DNA of 55,712 bases from Subsaximicrobium wynnwilliamsii (GCF_007997225.1 NZ_VORM01000028.1:1-55712); one strand, 5' to 3'. Shown: positions 47,502 through 55,712, counted from the stretch's first letter. Numbers and translations: made by a program. The notes: generated from the sequence alone by a model not told the origin.

Positions 47502-48569
47502 TCAGTCTTTAATGAATTTAAAGGTTTTTGTTTTTTGCTCATTTTTAAAGATGATAAAATATAAACCTCCAACCAGCTTTTCTATATTTATTGAGTTATT
47601 GAATTTCCCATTTCCAACCAAACTTCCTGTAATTGAGTAAATCTCATATAAATCATAATTTACGTTGCTTTGATATGTGATATAGTTTTCTGCTGGATTT
47701 GGATATAATTTTTCTTGGGATAGGACGAACTCTTGATTATTTAAAACTTGGTCGCTGAATTCATATATTATTTGTTGTCCGGTAGTATAATATATTTGGT
47801 CTTCTTTATTGGTTAATCCGATGACACCACCACCAAGATTTTCAAAGATTGTAGTAGGTTCAATTGGAAGATTAAGTTCAGACAAATTAATCCTTACAAT
47901 TTTATTTGGACTTTCAAAACCAAGATAAATGTAGTTGTTTACTACTAAAGATGCTTGAAGAATGCCAAAATTATTATCTGTGCTTACCAATGTTTTAGTT
48001 GGATTTTGGGAAGAGATATCTATTTTATATATATCATTACTATCCGTATCATAAACTTGAAAGTAGATTTCATTATTATAAACAGTTGGATTACGAATAT
48101 TACCATCAGACTCTTGATAAACTAAAGAATAATTGCCACTATTAATGACATAGCCGTAAAGATTGTTATTGTCTGAAACATATACTACTCCATTATTAAT
48201 TGTAATACCGTTTGAATTGGTCACATTTTCAAGTATGTTGGATGTAATTGGAATGTTTGAATCCAAATCAACAACAGACAAAGAATTGGGATTATCAAGT
48301 ACAATACAGTAATAGTCATTGTTTGTAGAATCAAACCTAATTTTCCATAAAGGACCATTGAAATTGGTCACGGTTTCAATATCATCTATATTATCAAGGT
48401 TTAACTTATATAATTTTTGTGTTGAGAATGTAGAGACGAACATATTATTCCCTACAATTTCAATTGAGTTCGGAAGTTCCCCACCAAACGAGTCTGTAAA
48501 AACAGTTTGAGCATTAATTTGTAATGAAAATAGAATTAGTAAAAAAATTTGGGTAAATAATTTTGTCAT
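47502..48569 (-). CDS. Secreted beta-propeller protein with T9SS type A sorting domain
   Basis: A 355-residue exported protein: signal peptide ending at NAQ, six or so repeats with YKLNLDNIDDIETV-like and IVRINLSELNLPIE-like blades, consistent with a beta-propeller, and the C-terminal sorting domain with LYPNPAENYITYQS, YEIYSITGSLV, LVGGLYFIIF and a final KTFKFIKD. It is exported by the type IX secretion system. No catalytic residues are apparent. A promoter-like repeat lies 30-99 bp upstream. Confidence 0.92.
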   Translation of the reverse strand: MTKLFTQIFLLILFSLQINAQTVFTDSFGGELPNSIEIVGNNMFVSTFSTQKLYKLNLDNIDDIETVTNFNGPLWKIRFDSTNNDYYCIVLDNPNSLSVVDLDSNIPITSNILENVTNSNGITINNGVVYVSDNNNLYGYVINSGNYSLVYQESDGNIRNPTVYNNEIYFQVYDTDSNDIYKIDISSQNPTKTLVSTDNNFGILQASLVVNNYIYLGFESPNKIVRINLSELNLPIEPTTIFENLGGGVIGLTNKEDQIYYTTGQQIIYEFSDQVLNNQEFVLSQEKLYPNPAENYITYQSNVNYDLYEIYSITGSLVGNGKFNNSINIEKLVGGLYFIIFKNEQKTKTFKFIKD

Positions 48570-48598
48570 GATATTATTGGTTTTAAATTCTGACTAAC

Positions 48599-48668
48599 GT
48601 CAAATTTACTATAATTTTCCTACCCAAAAATTTTCCTCGTTATCTCAAGAAATTAACAGGTTTTTCTT
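48599..48668 (-). promoter_or_regulatory. 70-bp repeated promoter-like element, copy 2
   Basis: The minus strand carries TTG at 48625-48627 and TAAATTTG at 48601-48608, with 16 bases between, the same as in copy 1 at 41785-41854. The T9SS gene starts about 30 bp downstream, giving a short leader. Confidence 0.7.
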
Positions 48669-48879
48669 GTGTGGAATGTGTGGCAACGGTTTGTGTATGA
48701 AACGTAGCGTGTAAAAAGGCGCTGAACTTTCGGATTATACACAGAGCCGAATTTTTTAATTTTCTTTTTATCTTAACTTTTTCAAAAAGCCAAATTAAAA
48801 AATATGGCGGTCTTTGCAAGTAAGCACAAACCTTTGTTTTAGCACTTATTAGCTATGTTTTATACACGTTGTGCTTTCG

Positions 48880-49644
48880 TTATTTATCCAGTTCTTGCTC
48901 AATTCCCTTTAATATGGTTTTTATTTCCGTCCCTATTCCTCCATATAAGCGCGGTCCATTCGTTGCTTTAGACAGGCTGCAAGCCAATAGATGATTTTCT
49001 AATTCAACTGATTCGAATACCATCTTGTTATCTATCTTTTCGGAAATAGATTTGTGTTTAAAATCAACAATTCCCATATCAATTACAATATTTCGTATGC
49101 TTCCCGTCTTATAAAAAAGTGTGCGTAATTTTTCATCGGTGAATTCTGCGTTTGTTAACTGAATGTCTTAGAGATTTAAAGAACTTTCGAAAGAGGCTAG
49201 GTTTTGCCTCAAGCTTTTATTCAAAATAATATTGAGCTTACCTGAGCTAATGATGTCATTTAAAACTCCTGTTGAAGGCAAATAGCTTAATCCACTGCCA
49301 AAAATAGCGGTGAACATTTGAGAAATTCTCTGATTACTTACCGTGTCAAGTACATTTCTATCAAATAAGGTCAATAGATAATCAAGTGCCTGTATACGTT
49401 GCTCATTTTCTTGAATAGAGGCATTTATTTTATTCAAGTTCGTTTCAAATTCCGCTTACAGCGACAAGAGATATTCCTGTTCTACTCTTCGTTGTTCATT
49501 GTAATTGTGGTTATTGTCAATTTGTAAGGCAATTAATATCCCAATAACCACAAGTACAATTTCTCCAATCGCATAAAGAAGATATTTACTGAACTTGTTT
49601 TCAGTCAGCAATTTTTGTCTAATTTTTCTAAAGAATTTTATCAT
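48880..49644 (-). pseudogene. DUF6090 protein with two in-frame TAA codons
   Basis: A single continuous frame of 255 codons starts MIKFFRKIRQKLLTENKFSK, with membrane helix LLYAIGEIVLVVIGILIALQ. TAA codons interrupt it after YLLSL (49456-49458) and after SLNL (49168-49170), and the frame resumes unchanged after each: AEFETNLNKINASIQ and DIQLTNAEFTDEK. No frameshift is needed. By comparison with the family, both probably replaced AAA (Lys). An intact relative is at 53708-54460. Confidence 0.88.
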
Positions 49645-49830
49645 TGGTTAGCGGGTTCTGATAATGGAGCACAATGGTTTGCAGCTAAAAGAAGTTGGCG
49701 ATTTCGAAGCACTAAACTGTCTGCCAGCATCAAACTTGATACGAAGTACAAAGCTTCACCTGCCGGACAGGCAGGTTTAACCACTGAATCGCCAATTTAT
49801 TTTAGGTGCTGTTGCACGATGTGTTTTTTA
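49645..49830. repeat. Second palindromic element family
   Basis: Contains AAGTTGGCGATTTCGAA and the inverted TGAATCGCCAATTT, with a central CCTGCCGGACAGGCAGG palindrome. Its left part GGTTAGCGG-GTTCTGATAATG is like the sequence upstream of the other DUF6090 gene at 54460. Confidence 0.6.
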
Positions 49831-49918
49831 TTGGTCATTTTTAATTAGCGATTTTTATGCCCGATAATCGTTTGTTTTCTACGATATTTTAATAATTAAC
49901 GCAGTAGTAGAATATAGC

Positions 49919-52624
49919 TTATCCTGTACTTTTAAGCCCGCTTGATAACGCGTTTATTAATCCAAGTAACTTAGTTAATAACTTGTCTTTTTCACTACTG
50001 TTTTCATCTTTAATACTTCTCCACTGTTTCAGATAATTGATGTGTAATTGATGTAGGATTTTCAGTTTATCATTACGCCATTTTAGATTGTCATATTGCC
50101 CATTTCTTCTTTCGGTTTTCGGTTCATCAAAAAGACCTTCAATCAATACAAAGCTATTTTGGTGATCTCTAAGTATTTTATTCAAAAACATATCCCTTTC
50201 TTCTGTGTCCTCATCCAAAGCGACATAGTGTTTCATAATCTCTACATTAGAAAGTATAAGGTTGGTTTCGACTTGTATTATTAAAAATTTTAAGAAACTC
50301 CAATTCTGTATTGATTTCTTTAAATTCTCGTATTCTTCTGGTCTTTCTGTTTTTAACGCTTTCAGTGCTTCACCAAGGCCATACCATCCTGTTATCGCTA
50401 TTCTGGAAAGATTCCAACTAAACACCCAAGGTATAGCCCTTAAGTCATTCAATGTTCTGGCACCGGTTCTTCTTGAAGGTCTTGAGCCTATTTTGCTTTT
50501 CTCTAAAACATCAATACAAGTTGCTTTACTGTAAAAATTTATAAAACCGGGTGTCTCTATAAAGTTTTTGTAATGCTCATAAGATTTTTGAGCTAAAAAC
50601 TCCATAGTGTCTAAGGGAAAAACTGTTTCTTGAGCATTTGCTGTTTTTTTAATCGTTTGCCTGGCAACGCCCGAAGAAAGTGCATTAAGATTATAAGTAG
50701 CAGTAAGTGGATTTCCAAATAGCTGTGCTACAGACTCTCCTTGCACCGTAATTTTAATGATTCCGCTGACGGTATTTTCTGGCATACTTTCTAAAAAGCG
50801 GTGATATTTACCACCACCTCTGCTGATGGTGCCACCGGTTCCGTGGAAAAAGTAGATTTCTGTGTTATTTTGTTCTCCCACAGCCGTAAGTTCTTTTTCT
50901 GCTTTATACACATTCCATTTACTTGCGATAGTTCCTCCGTCTTTATTGCTATCGCTGTAACCTAACATTACTTCTTGCTTGTGAGATAATTTTCCAGCTC
51001 TTTCTTTCGTAACAGGGTGCTGCAAGAATTTTTTTAAAATTTCAGGACCATTATGCAGGTCTTGAATGGTTTCTAATAGTGGTACAACTCTTATATTGGT
51101 ATTTAACAACCGTGTTTCTCTCATCAGCAGATAAACTACAAGTAAATCACTTAGATTTCTGGTCATACTAATAATGAATGAACCTATTCCATCTGAACCA
51201 TATTGATTAATATGCTGACGAACTACTCTGAAACAATCCAAGACATTATCCGCTTCTGTGCCATAAGAAACGGTAACATCTGTGATTAGTGAATTGCTAG
51301 CTAATAATTTATTCAAAAAAATTACGCGCTTATCTTCGTCCCAGTTTTCAAAATCATACTCTTTTTCACCAATGGTCTTCAAAATCTGAGAAATTGCTTT
51401 ATCATGAAAAGCACTATTTTGTCTGATATCCAATTTTGCCAAATGAAACCCGAAACATTTTACTGTTCTTTCAACTGGAAAAAGCAAATCTTCTGCAAGA
51501 CCTTTTAAACCGTTTTGTAATAAGATTTCTCTCAATAATTTTAAATCTTCTTCTAAAATAGTACTCGATTTATAATAGGAGTTAGAATCCGCAAATTTTT
51601 CAGATCTAGTGTTTTCTAGTTGCACCAATAGTAAACTTACATATTGTCTCCAAGGTTCGTAAGGATTTCTATGAACTGCTTTTAGTCCTGGTTCTCCCAA
51701 TGCCTTAGATTTTTTTTCAATAGCATCTGACAGTAAAAAGGGGACAGGATTGGTAATAGCTGAAACCGAAAGTTTGATTATCAATTGCAATAACTGATCT
51801 TTAATGAGGGAAAGTGCTGTTTTTCGGTGAAGTAGTAAAGTTTCATGTGTAACTGTTGGTGTTACAAATGGATGCCCGTCTCTATCACCACCCACCCAAC
51901 TTCCGAAATTGATTTTTGGGAATAAATCAGGATTTTTGATTTTGGCAGGATTTAATCCAAATTCTACCCAAGAGCTTTTTAATTGCTGATCGCTTTTCTC
52001 TAATACAGTAGGAAAAACTTTGCCCAAATAATGAATGGCATTGGCTCTTTCGTCTCTAATGTCTGGTTTTTCTAAATAAATTTCTCCGGTTCTCCACCAT
52101 CTTTCCAGCAGATTAATAATTTTTTCCTTAATAACATTTTGTTCCAGCTTGCTAAAAGAAGTATTTTCCCTTTGCACCAAAAGCAAATACAATTCGCGAT
52201 GAATTTCAATAACGGTTACTCTTTTTGCTTCTGTAGGATGTGCTGTAAGCACTGGAATTACGGTGGTTTTGGAAATAGTTTTCAGCATATCATCTTCATT
52301 TACAGAATCATCCTTCCATATTTTAAATGCTTCTGCCCAAGACCCTCTAATTGAGGTAAAATCTTTTTGGTTTACCATTTTTCTTCGGTATTGTGTAGCT
52401 GCATTTTCTTCAACCAAAGTCATCAGTTGAAAATAAATACTAAAAGACTGAAATATTTTTTCAGTAGAAATGTCATTTTCGTCTAATGTAAACTCTTGTG
52501 AAGTATTATTTAATAGTGAAATGATTTCTAGTTCGTCAATCCGAGATAACATCTCGGTATAGCAATTAATTATAAATATTCTGTCATCAGAAATTTTCTG
52601 AAAAGGATTTTCTTTGGTGTTCAT
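49919..52624 (-). CDS. ppc: Phosphoenolpyruvate carboxylase
   Basis: A 901-residue enzyme making oxaloacetate from PEP and bicarbonate. Catalytic His in LTAHPTEAKRVTVIEIH near residue 131, the GYSDSNKDGG loop, FHGTGGTISRGGGKYHRF, and GSRPSRRTGARTLNDLRAIP are intact. The product ends in LINALSSGLKSTG, slightly different from the usual NTG terminus that binds the allosteric inhibitor. It is monocistronic on the minus strand, upstream of a HigBA-type module. Confidence 0.97.
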   Translation of the reverse strand: MNTKENPFQKISDDRIFIINCYTEMLSRIDELEIISLLNNTSQEFTLDENDISTEKIFQSFSIYFQLMTLVEENAATQYRRKMVNQKDFTSIRGSWAEAFKIWKDDSVNEDDMLKTISKTTVIPVLTAHPTEAKRVTVIEIHRELYLLLVQRENTSFSKLEQNVIKEKIINLLERWWRTGEIYLEKPDIRDERANAIHYLGKVFPTVLEKSDQQLKSSWVEFGLNPAKIKNPDLFPKINFGSWVGGDRDGHPFVTPTVTHETLLLHRKTALSLIKDQLLQLIIKLSVSAITNPVPFLLSDAIEKKSKALGEPGLKAVHRNPYEPWRQYVSLLLVQLENTRSEKFADSNSYYKSSTILEEDLKLLREILLQNGLKGLAEDLLFPVERTVKCFGFHLAKLDIRQNSAFHDKAISQILKTIGEKEYDFENWDEDKRVIFLNKLLASNSLITDVTVSYGTEADNVLDCFRVVRQHINQYGSDGIGSFIISMTRNLSDLLVVYLLMRETRLLNTNIRVVPLLETIQDLHNGPEILKKFLQHPVTKERAGKLSHKQEVMLGYSDSNKDGGTIASKWNVYKAEKELTAVGEQNNTEIYFFHGTGGTISRGGGKYHRFLESMPENTVSGIIKITVQGESVAQLFGNPLTATYNLNALSSGVARQTIKKTANAQETVFPLDTMEFLAQKSYEHYKNFIETPGFINFYSKATCIDVLEKSKIGSRPSRRTGARTLNDLRAIPWVFSWNLSRIAITGWYGLGEALKALKTERPEEYENLKKSIQNWSFLKFLIIQVETNLILSNVEIMKHYVALDEDTEERDMFLNKILRDHQNSFVLIEGLFDEPKTERRNGQYDNLKWRNDKLKILHQLHINYLKQWRSIKDENSSEKDKLLTKLLGLINALSSGLKSTG

Positions 52625-52914
52625 ATTTTTAGGTTATATAAATACATAATTTTTTCAAAATGATTTTAGCTTTTTAGCATAAGTTTTATTAGTTTTAAAT
52701 CAGTTTCCTTCAAAATTAGCTAAAACAATAGTTTTTCAGTCTGATCCTCGGTTTTGTTATATTAATGCCTACGTGATTGTAAATGAGCTGTGGCGTTTTT
52801 TAGCACGAACCTCTCCAAATATAAACTGACTTTGGGAAGTCCATAAATTTTCCAAATAATCACAGACCCAGCCATGGCTTATATACGGCTTAAGTGTGTA
52901 GTGATTTTCCTACT
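52625..52914. other. Intergenic region
   Basis: About 290 bp upstream of ppc with AT-rich DNA; no gene is seen and no promoter is called. Confidence 0.45.
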
Positions 52915-53241
52915 TTATGATAAGTTCAGATTTTGGTTTAGTAATTCGACATTAAAATTAATTTTTGCGTTTAATGCCTTAAAAACCTTCAAAATTGTTT
53001 CAAATCGAGCGTCAGTCAAATGGTTTTCGAGTTTCGAAATCTGTGCTTTCTGGACACCGACCAACTCTCCAAGTTGGGCTTGTGTCAAGTTTCGTTCTTT
53101 TCGAGCTTGTTTGATTGCGTTTCCGATTAGGTCGAGCCGAAGTTCGTTCTCGAATTCGTCTCTTTTTGGCGTTCCTTTTTTTCCGATGTATTTGTCGGTC
53201 ACTTCGTCTAAACTGTAAGTTTTCATTCCTTTCTTTTCCAT
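52915..53241 (-). CDS. HigA-type antitoxin, Xre helix-turn-helix
   Basis: Start at 53241 (MEKKGMKTYSLDEVTDKYIG), 4 bp after the toxin stop; a longer start at 53262 overlaps the toxin. The product is 108 residues with an Xre/Cro helix-turn-helix: NLTQAQLGELVGVQKAQISK then LENHLTDARFETILKVFKAL. It should bind and neutralise the toxin encoded immediately upstream and repress the operon. Confidence 0.88.
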   Translation of the reverse strand: MEKKGMKTYSLDEVTDKYIGKKGTPKRDEFENELRLDLIGNAIKQARKERNLTQAQLGELVGVQKAQISKLENHLTDARFETILKVFKALNAKINFNVELLNQNLNLS

Positions 53242-53245
53242 ATCG

Positions 53246-53584
53246 TTATTTTTTAGCCTCAAAATATTGTTTCATTATCCGTTCGGTTTTTTCAATTTCC
53301 TTTTTAGGTGTCTTTGCTGTTTTCTTTTCAATTCCGTGAGTTGATATGACGACAGTTTCGGTTTTATCTGTCTTGTCCCAAAAGGCAAAAAGGCGGTATT
53401 TAGTTTTGTTGTGAAGAGTTCGGAATTCCCAAACGTTGTTATTCAGTTTTTTGAAAAGTTCATTGTCACTGACAACTTGAGCTTTTAGCATATTGTATAT
53501 GATTTTCTCACGTGCCTTTTCGTTGAGTCCGTTTAAAAATTCGTTCACTTCTTCCAGTAATTCGACCTTAAATTTCGGATTCAT
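53246..53584 (-). CDS. RelE/HigB-like toxin (gp49 family)
   Basis: A 112-residue protein with the PF05973 pattern: F-L-N-G-L-N-E-K-AREK, LFKKLNNNVWEFRTLHNKTK, YRLFAFWDKTDKTETVVIST, HGIEKKTAKTPKKEIEKTE. Members are ribosome-dependent mRNA interferases. The toxin-first gene order and the Xre partner are typical of HigBA. Downstream antitoxin start is 4-5 bp away. Confidence 0.9.
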   Translation of the reverse strand: MNPKFKVELLEEVNEFLNGLNEKAREKIIYNMLKAQVVSDNELFKKLNNNVWEFRTLHNKTKYRLFAFWDKTDKTETVVISTHGIEKKTAKTPKKEIEKTERIMKQYFEAKK

Positions 53585-53662
53585 TCAACTCTATTATTTT
53601 GACAAAGATAAATGTTTCTTATTTAGGAAACAATTTTATTTGAAGACGAATTTTCGCATTAC

Positions 53663-53678
53663 ACACAACGTGTTGTGT
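53663..53678. repeat. Short palindrome upstream of the toxin
   Basis: ACACAAC-GT-GTTGTGT is a perfect inverted repeat. It lies about 80 bp upstream of the toxin start and could be an operator for the antitoxin, but a relative of the ACAACGTGTTG ends of the dispersed element is the simpler reading. Confidence 0.4.
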
Positions 53679-53707
53679 ATGACTTCGTTATTTTTAATAA
53701 CTTAAGA

Positions 53708-54460
53708 TTAATTTTTTTCATCTTTAAGTAATGCAATAACTTCTGTCATTCCATTGCTTATTCTATTCATATAATTAATCCTATTAACTTTCATCTGTAA
53801 AGAATTATCTAACGTGGCAAACGTGTAAGGGCGTGAAAGGATTTCCCAAAATTCTTTTTCAGATAATCTAAATCTTTCAGGTAGCATTTCATTAGGCGTA
53901 GATAAAACTTCGCTTAATCCTATTTCTTTTCTTAGTTCCCATCCAGAACCATTATAATACATATCATTACTAATTTTACGGTGAATGGTTCCACCAATGT
54001 CGGCAGACATTATCTCAGCGTAAAGTATTAGTACTTTCTTATTATTAATCATACTAAGCTTGCCTGACGATTTTGAATCTTCATAAATTGGTAAATTGAG
54101 ATCATAAGGAATACCATTTGTTATAAAACCTCCGAGTTTTTTCAGTGAATCTATTTGAATTGTTAATTCTTTAGATCCAATGTGTTTTAAATACAATTGA
54201 CCGTCTGCAATTAGAGAATCACCAAGGGCAATAGCATCAATTATTATTACCTTCGATGATTGTAATTCTATAATTAAGTCTTCAATTAACTGTTGTTTAA
54301 CTATCTCATTTTTCCTTGATTCATTCCAATTATTTAAACTCAACGCAATCAAAATTCCAATAACGACTAGAACAATTTCTCCAATAGCATACTTTAAATA
54401 CTTTCCAGTTTTATTTTTTTCCATAAGGTCGTAGCGTATTTTTCTAAAGAATTTAATCAT
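53708..54460 (-). CDS. DUF6090 family protein (intact copy)
   Basis: A 250-residue protein: basic N-terminus MIKFFRKIRYDLMEKNKTGK, one membrane helix AIGEIVLVVIGILIALSLNN, and a long helical extracytoplasmic domain. This is the usual DUF6090 layout and length. Function is unknown. A relative with two stop codons lies at 48880-49644. The upstream sequence GGTTAGCGGTTGATTATAAT is shared with that copy. Confidence 0.9.
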   Translation of the reverse strand: MIKFFRKIRYDLMEKNKTGKYLKYAIGEIVLVVIGILIALSLNNWNESRKNEIVKQQLIEDLIIELQSSKVIIIDAIALGDSLIADGQLYLKHIGSKELTIQIDSLKKLGGFITNGIPYDLNLPIYEDSKSSGKLSMINNKKVLILYAEIMSADIGGTIHRKISNDMYYNGSGWELRKEIGLSEVLSTPNEMLPERFRLSEKEFWEILSRPYTFATLDNSLQMKVNRINYMNRISNGMTEVIALLKDEKN

Positions 54461-54487
54461 TGGTTAGCGGTTGATTATAATGAAGCA

Positions 54488-54499
54488 CAACGTTTGGTA
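54488..54499. repeat. Left part of dispersed element copy B, split by the intron
   Basis: CACAACGTTTGG-TA here joins TATGAAAAGTTGCGTGG at 55231 to restore the ACAACGTGTTTGAGTATAAT / AGTTGCGTG left end seen in copy A. The rest of copy B runs to about 55360. Confidence 0.75.
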
Positions 54500-55230
54500 A
54501 TCGAGTAGACAAGGGGAGTTTCACCCCAAGCCTCTCACAGAACCGTGCTTGAAAGTCTCCCCTCACACGGCTCTTCTAATTTAATTTACAAATATAAGCT
54601 CATCCTTTTGCAAGTTGGCAAAACGTAAATATAATTAGCCCATCCCTTCGCTCCACTTCCATTACAGAAACTTCATCACTACTACGAATGAGTCTGCCAC
54701 TGCATACAGCATTGGTATTCTGCCTTTAGGTTGTGCCTATTGTACATTTCCCTTAACATTCGTATGCAGCTTCCCAAGTTCCGTAAATAAGCCCAAATAA
54801 AATTCTTGCCACCTGAATGACGCCAGCCTTACAGAAAATAAATAGGTTATCTCTGTAATTAATAGTATCGCTACTATTACTTTTAACTCCGTACTGCCCC
54901 ACGCCAGCTGGCTCGTTCGCTAAAAATGTCCGCAGGACATTTTCTTTACGCTCCGCCCTGTAGCTTTTGACTGGAGGCAGCAACTTCTCGACACCTCATC
55001 AATGGTTCTCCGCCTCAGGCGGATCAACTCCCCTGCCTGCCGGCAGGCAGGTTTATTCGTACCTGCTAATCTCAAGGACTAGATTCTCCTAAACGCTCAA
55101 TACCAGGACTACTAATCAAAGCACCTTTAGGTGGTTTAGAGCCATCGATTATACAACGACTCTAATGGACCTACCATCATCTTATCTACAGCATTCAACC
55201 CTTTATTGCCGTGGTTGATTCTTGGCACAC
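54500..55230 (-). ncRNA. Group II intron without a reverse transcriptase gene
   Basis: Domain V is at 54540-54573 on the minus strand: GAGCCGTGTGAGG, GGAGAC loop, TTTCAAGCACGGTTC, 34 bases with the AGC triad. Domain VI (TGTGAGAGGCTTGGGGTGAA, ACTCCCC) and the 3' end TCTACTCGAT follow. The 5' end is GTGTGCCAAG at 55230. Domain I-type segments such as GTAGTAGTGATGAAG and GGAGCGAAGGGATGGG lie between. Domain IV is short and no reverse transcriptase frame is present. A 76-codon frame inside is not a protein. The total length is 731 bases. Its maturase would have to come from elsewhere. Confidence 0.85.
55033..55052. repeat. 20-bp palindrome inside the intron
   Basis: CCTGCCTGCCGGCAGGCAGG is a perfect palindrome. 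Related pieces are at 49759-49780 and 14812. Next to it is CCGCCTGAGGCGG, another palindrome. These may extend a structural stem of the intron. Confidence 0.7.
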
Positions 55231-55360
55231 TATGAAAAGTTGCGTGGTTAAGCAACTAATTTAGTAAACAAATACGAACCCGAGAAAATTCCGAAGGAAT
55301 TTTCCAAATAAGCACTTGCCAAAGCAATTAATTATACACGTCTTTGTTAGGGCACGTTTT
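55231..55360. repeat. Dispersed palindromic element, copy B right part
   Basis: Begins TATGAAAAGTTGCGTGG and ends CAATTAATTATACACG then TTGTTAGGGCACG, like copy A at 47363-47500. The intron sits inside its left end. Confidence 0.78.
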
Positions 55361-55639
55361 AATTAATTTCTTTAAAGTTTTATTAAATAATAAAAGAGAA
55401 TGTTATTGGAGAAAAGCATTATTTTCTAAAAATATGCTGTTTTAAGATAATAAGAGGTACTCGTTTTTTAAAGACTTATTTGAACAATAGTCAAAAAGAT
55501 TTTTAACCTTTACAAAGCAATATGAGTGGATAATATTTTAGAATATCAATATTTGGTAAATTATTTAAATTGTATATCCGCAAACAGCCCTAAAATGAAA
55601 TAATTATCGTATATTCACTTGATATTAAAACAGTTGATT
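55361..55639. other. Upstream region of the right-edge transposase
   Basis: About 280 bp of AT-rich DNA. It probably contains the left inverted repeat of the IS1595-type element, not identified here. Confidence 0.4.
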
Positions 55640-55712
55640 ATGAATATATTTGATTTTGGAGTTCATTTCACAGACGAAAAGAGCTGTCGTACACATTTTA
55701 AAGAGGAACGAG
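55640..55712 (+). CDS. IS1595 family transposase, N-terminal part (cut by window edge)
   Basis: Starts ATG at 55640; the 24 visible residues MNIFDFGVHFTDEKSCRTHF then KEER match the N-terminus of IS1595/ISXO2-type transposases, whose zinc-ribbon and DDE domains lie beyond the window. The product is partial, so activity cannot be judged. Confidence 0.7.
   Translation, partial: MNIFDFGVHFTDEKSCRTHFKEER

Noticed and set aside
26951-49644. Recoded stop codons (TAA as Lys)
   Set aside because: TAA also ends many intact genes here, so general reassignment is impossible; only local readthrough stays open.
54753-54983. 76-codon minus-strand frame within the intron
   Set aside because: It lies in conserved group II intron RNA sequence; the apparent protein has no family.

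Overview
The window is AT-rich DNA of a Bacteroidota bacterium, most likely family Flavobacteriaceae. The evidence is a T9SS type A C-terminal sorting domain, the Bacteroidota form of dihydroorotase (IDAQVHFRDPG), DUF6090 proteins starting MIKFFRKIR, TAnnTTTG-type promoter sequences, and weak ribosome binding sites. I see no rRNA, tRNA or CRISPR array.

Region 1 (1-5 kb): two tandem copies of a 342-bp unit built from nested CTGCG-rich blocks, then a tiny Pmp3/YqaE membrane peptide, a membrane protein, an NTF2-like protein and a SulP anion transporter. Region 2 (5.4-11 kb): a tight four-gene minus-strand operon encoding a GntA-like YqcI/YcgG haem oxygenase, a DUF1989 protein, a DJ-1/PfpI protein and a four-helix membrane protein. 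A large-subunit catalase lies just upstream of it. Region 3 (11-30 kb) is a dense set of stress and envelope genes: two related AraC regulators, a YciE/YciF ferritin-like protein, a CsbD-like protein, two DUF421 proteins, a complete Ku/LigD end-joining pair, a second Pmp3 peptide, SemiSWEET, a PRC-barrel protein, a divergent lipid kinase/App1 phosphatase pair, small hydrophilic proteins, two SDR genes (one decayed, one with an early stop) and a tandem universal stress protein.

Region 4 (30-36 kb): a PAS-rich histidine kinase overlapping a response regulator with a Crp/Fnr-type output, an MscS channel and a frameshifted DUF3298 lipoprotein. Region 5 (36-42.5 kb): a beta-barrel-like protein, an FAD oxidoreductase, a 1-kb minisatellite of TTGAAN hexamers in about seven units, a carotenoid biosynthesis protein and a frameshifted cupin. 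Region 6 (42.9-55.7 kb) mixes core metabolism (Sua5, dihydroorotase, PEP carboxylase) with decay and mobility: an IS1182-type remnant, a truncated AlbA_2 gene, a DUF6090 gene with two in-frame stops, a HigBA-type toxin-antitoxin pair, an intact DUF6090 gene, an apparently ORF-less group II intron inserted in a dispersed palindromic repeat, and the start of an IS1595-type transposase at the right edge.

Regions 2 to 4 read as a stress-resistance neighbourhood (oxidative damage, double-strand breaks, membrane lipid turnover, osmotic shock, redox signalling). The right third shows ongoing rearrangement. The strongest candidates for new biology are the possible guanidino-oxidation operon at 5466-7915, the ORF-less intron at 54500-55230, the hexamer minisatellite at 39846-40870 and the 70-bp mobile promoter-like element present twice.
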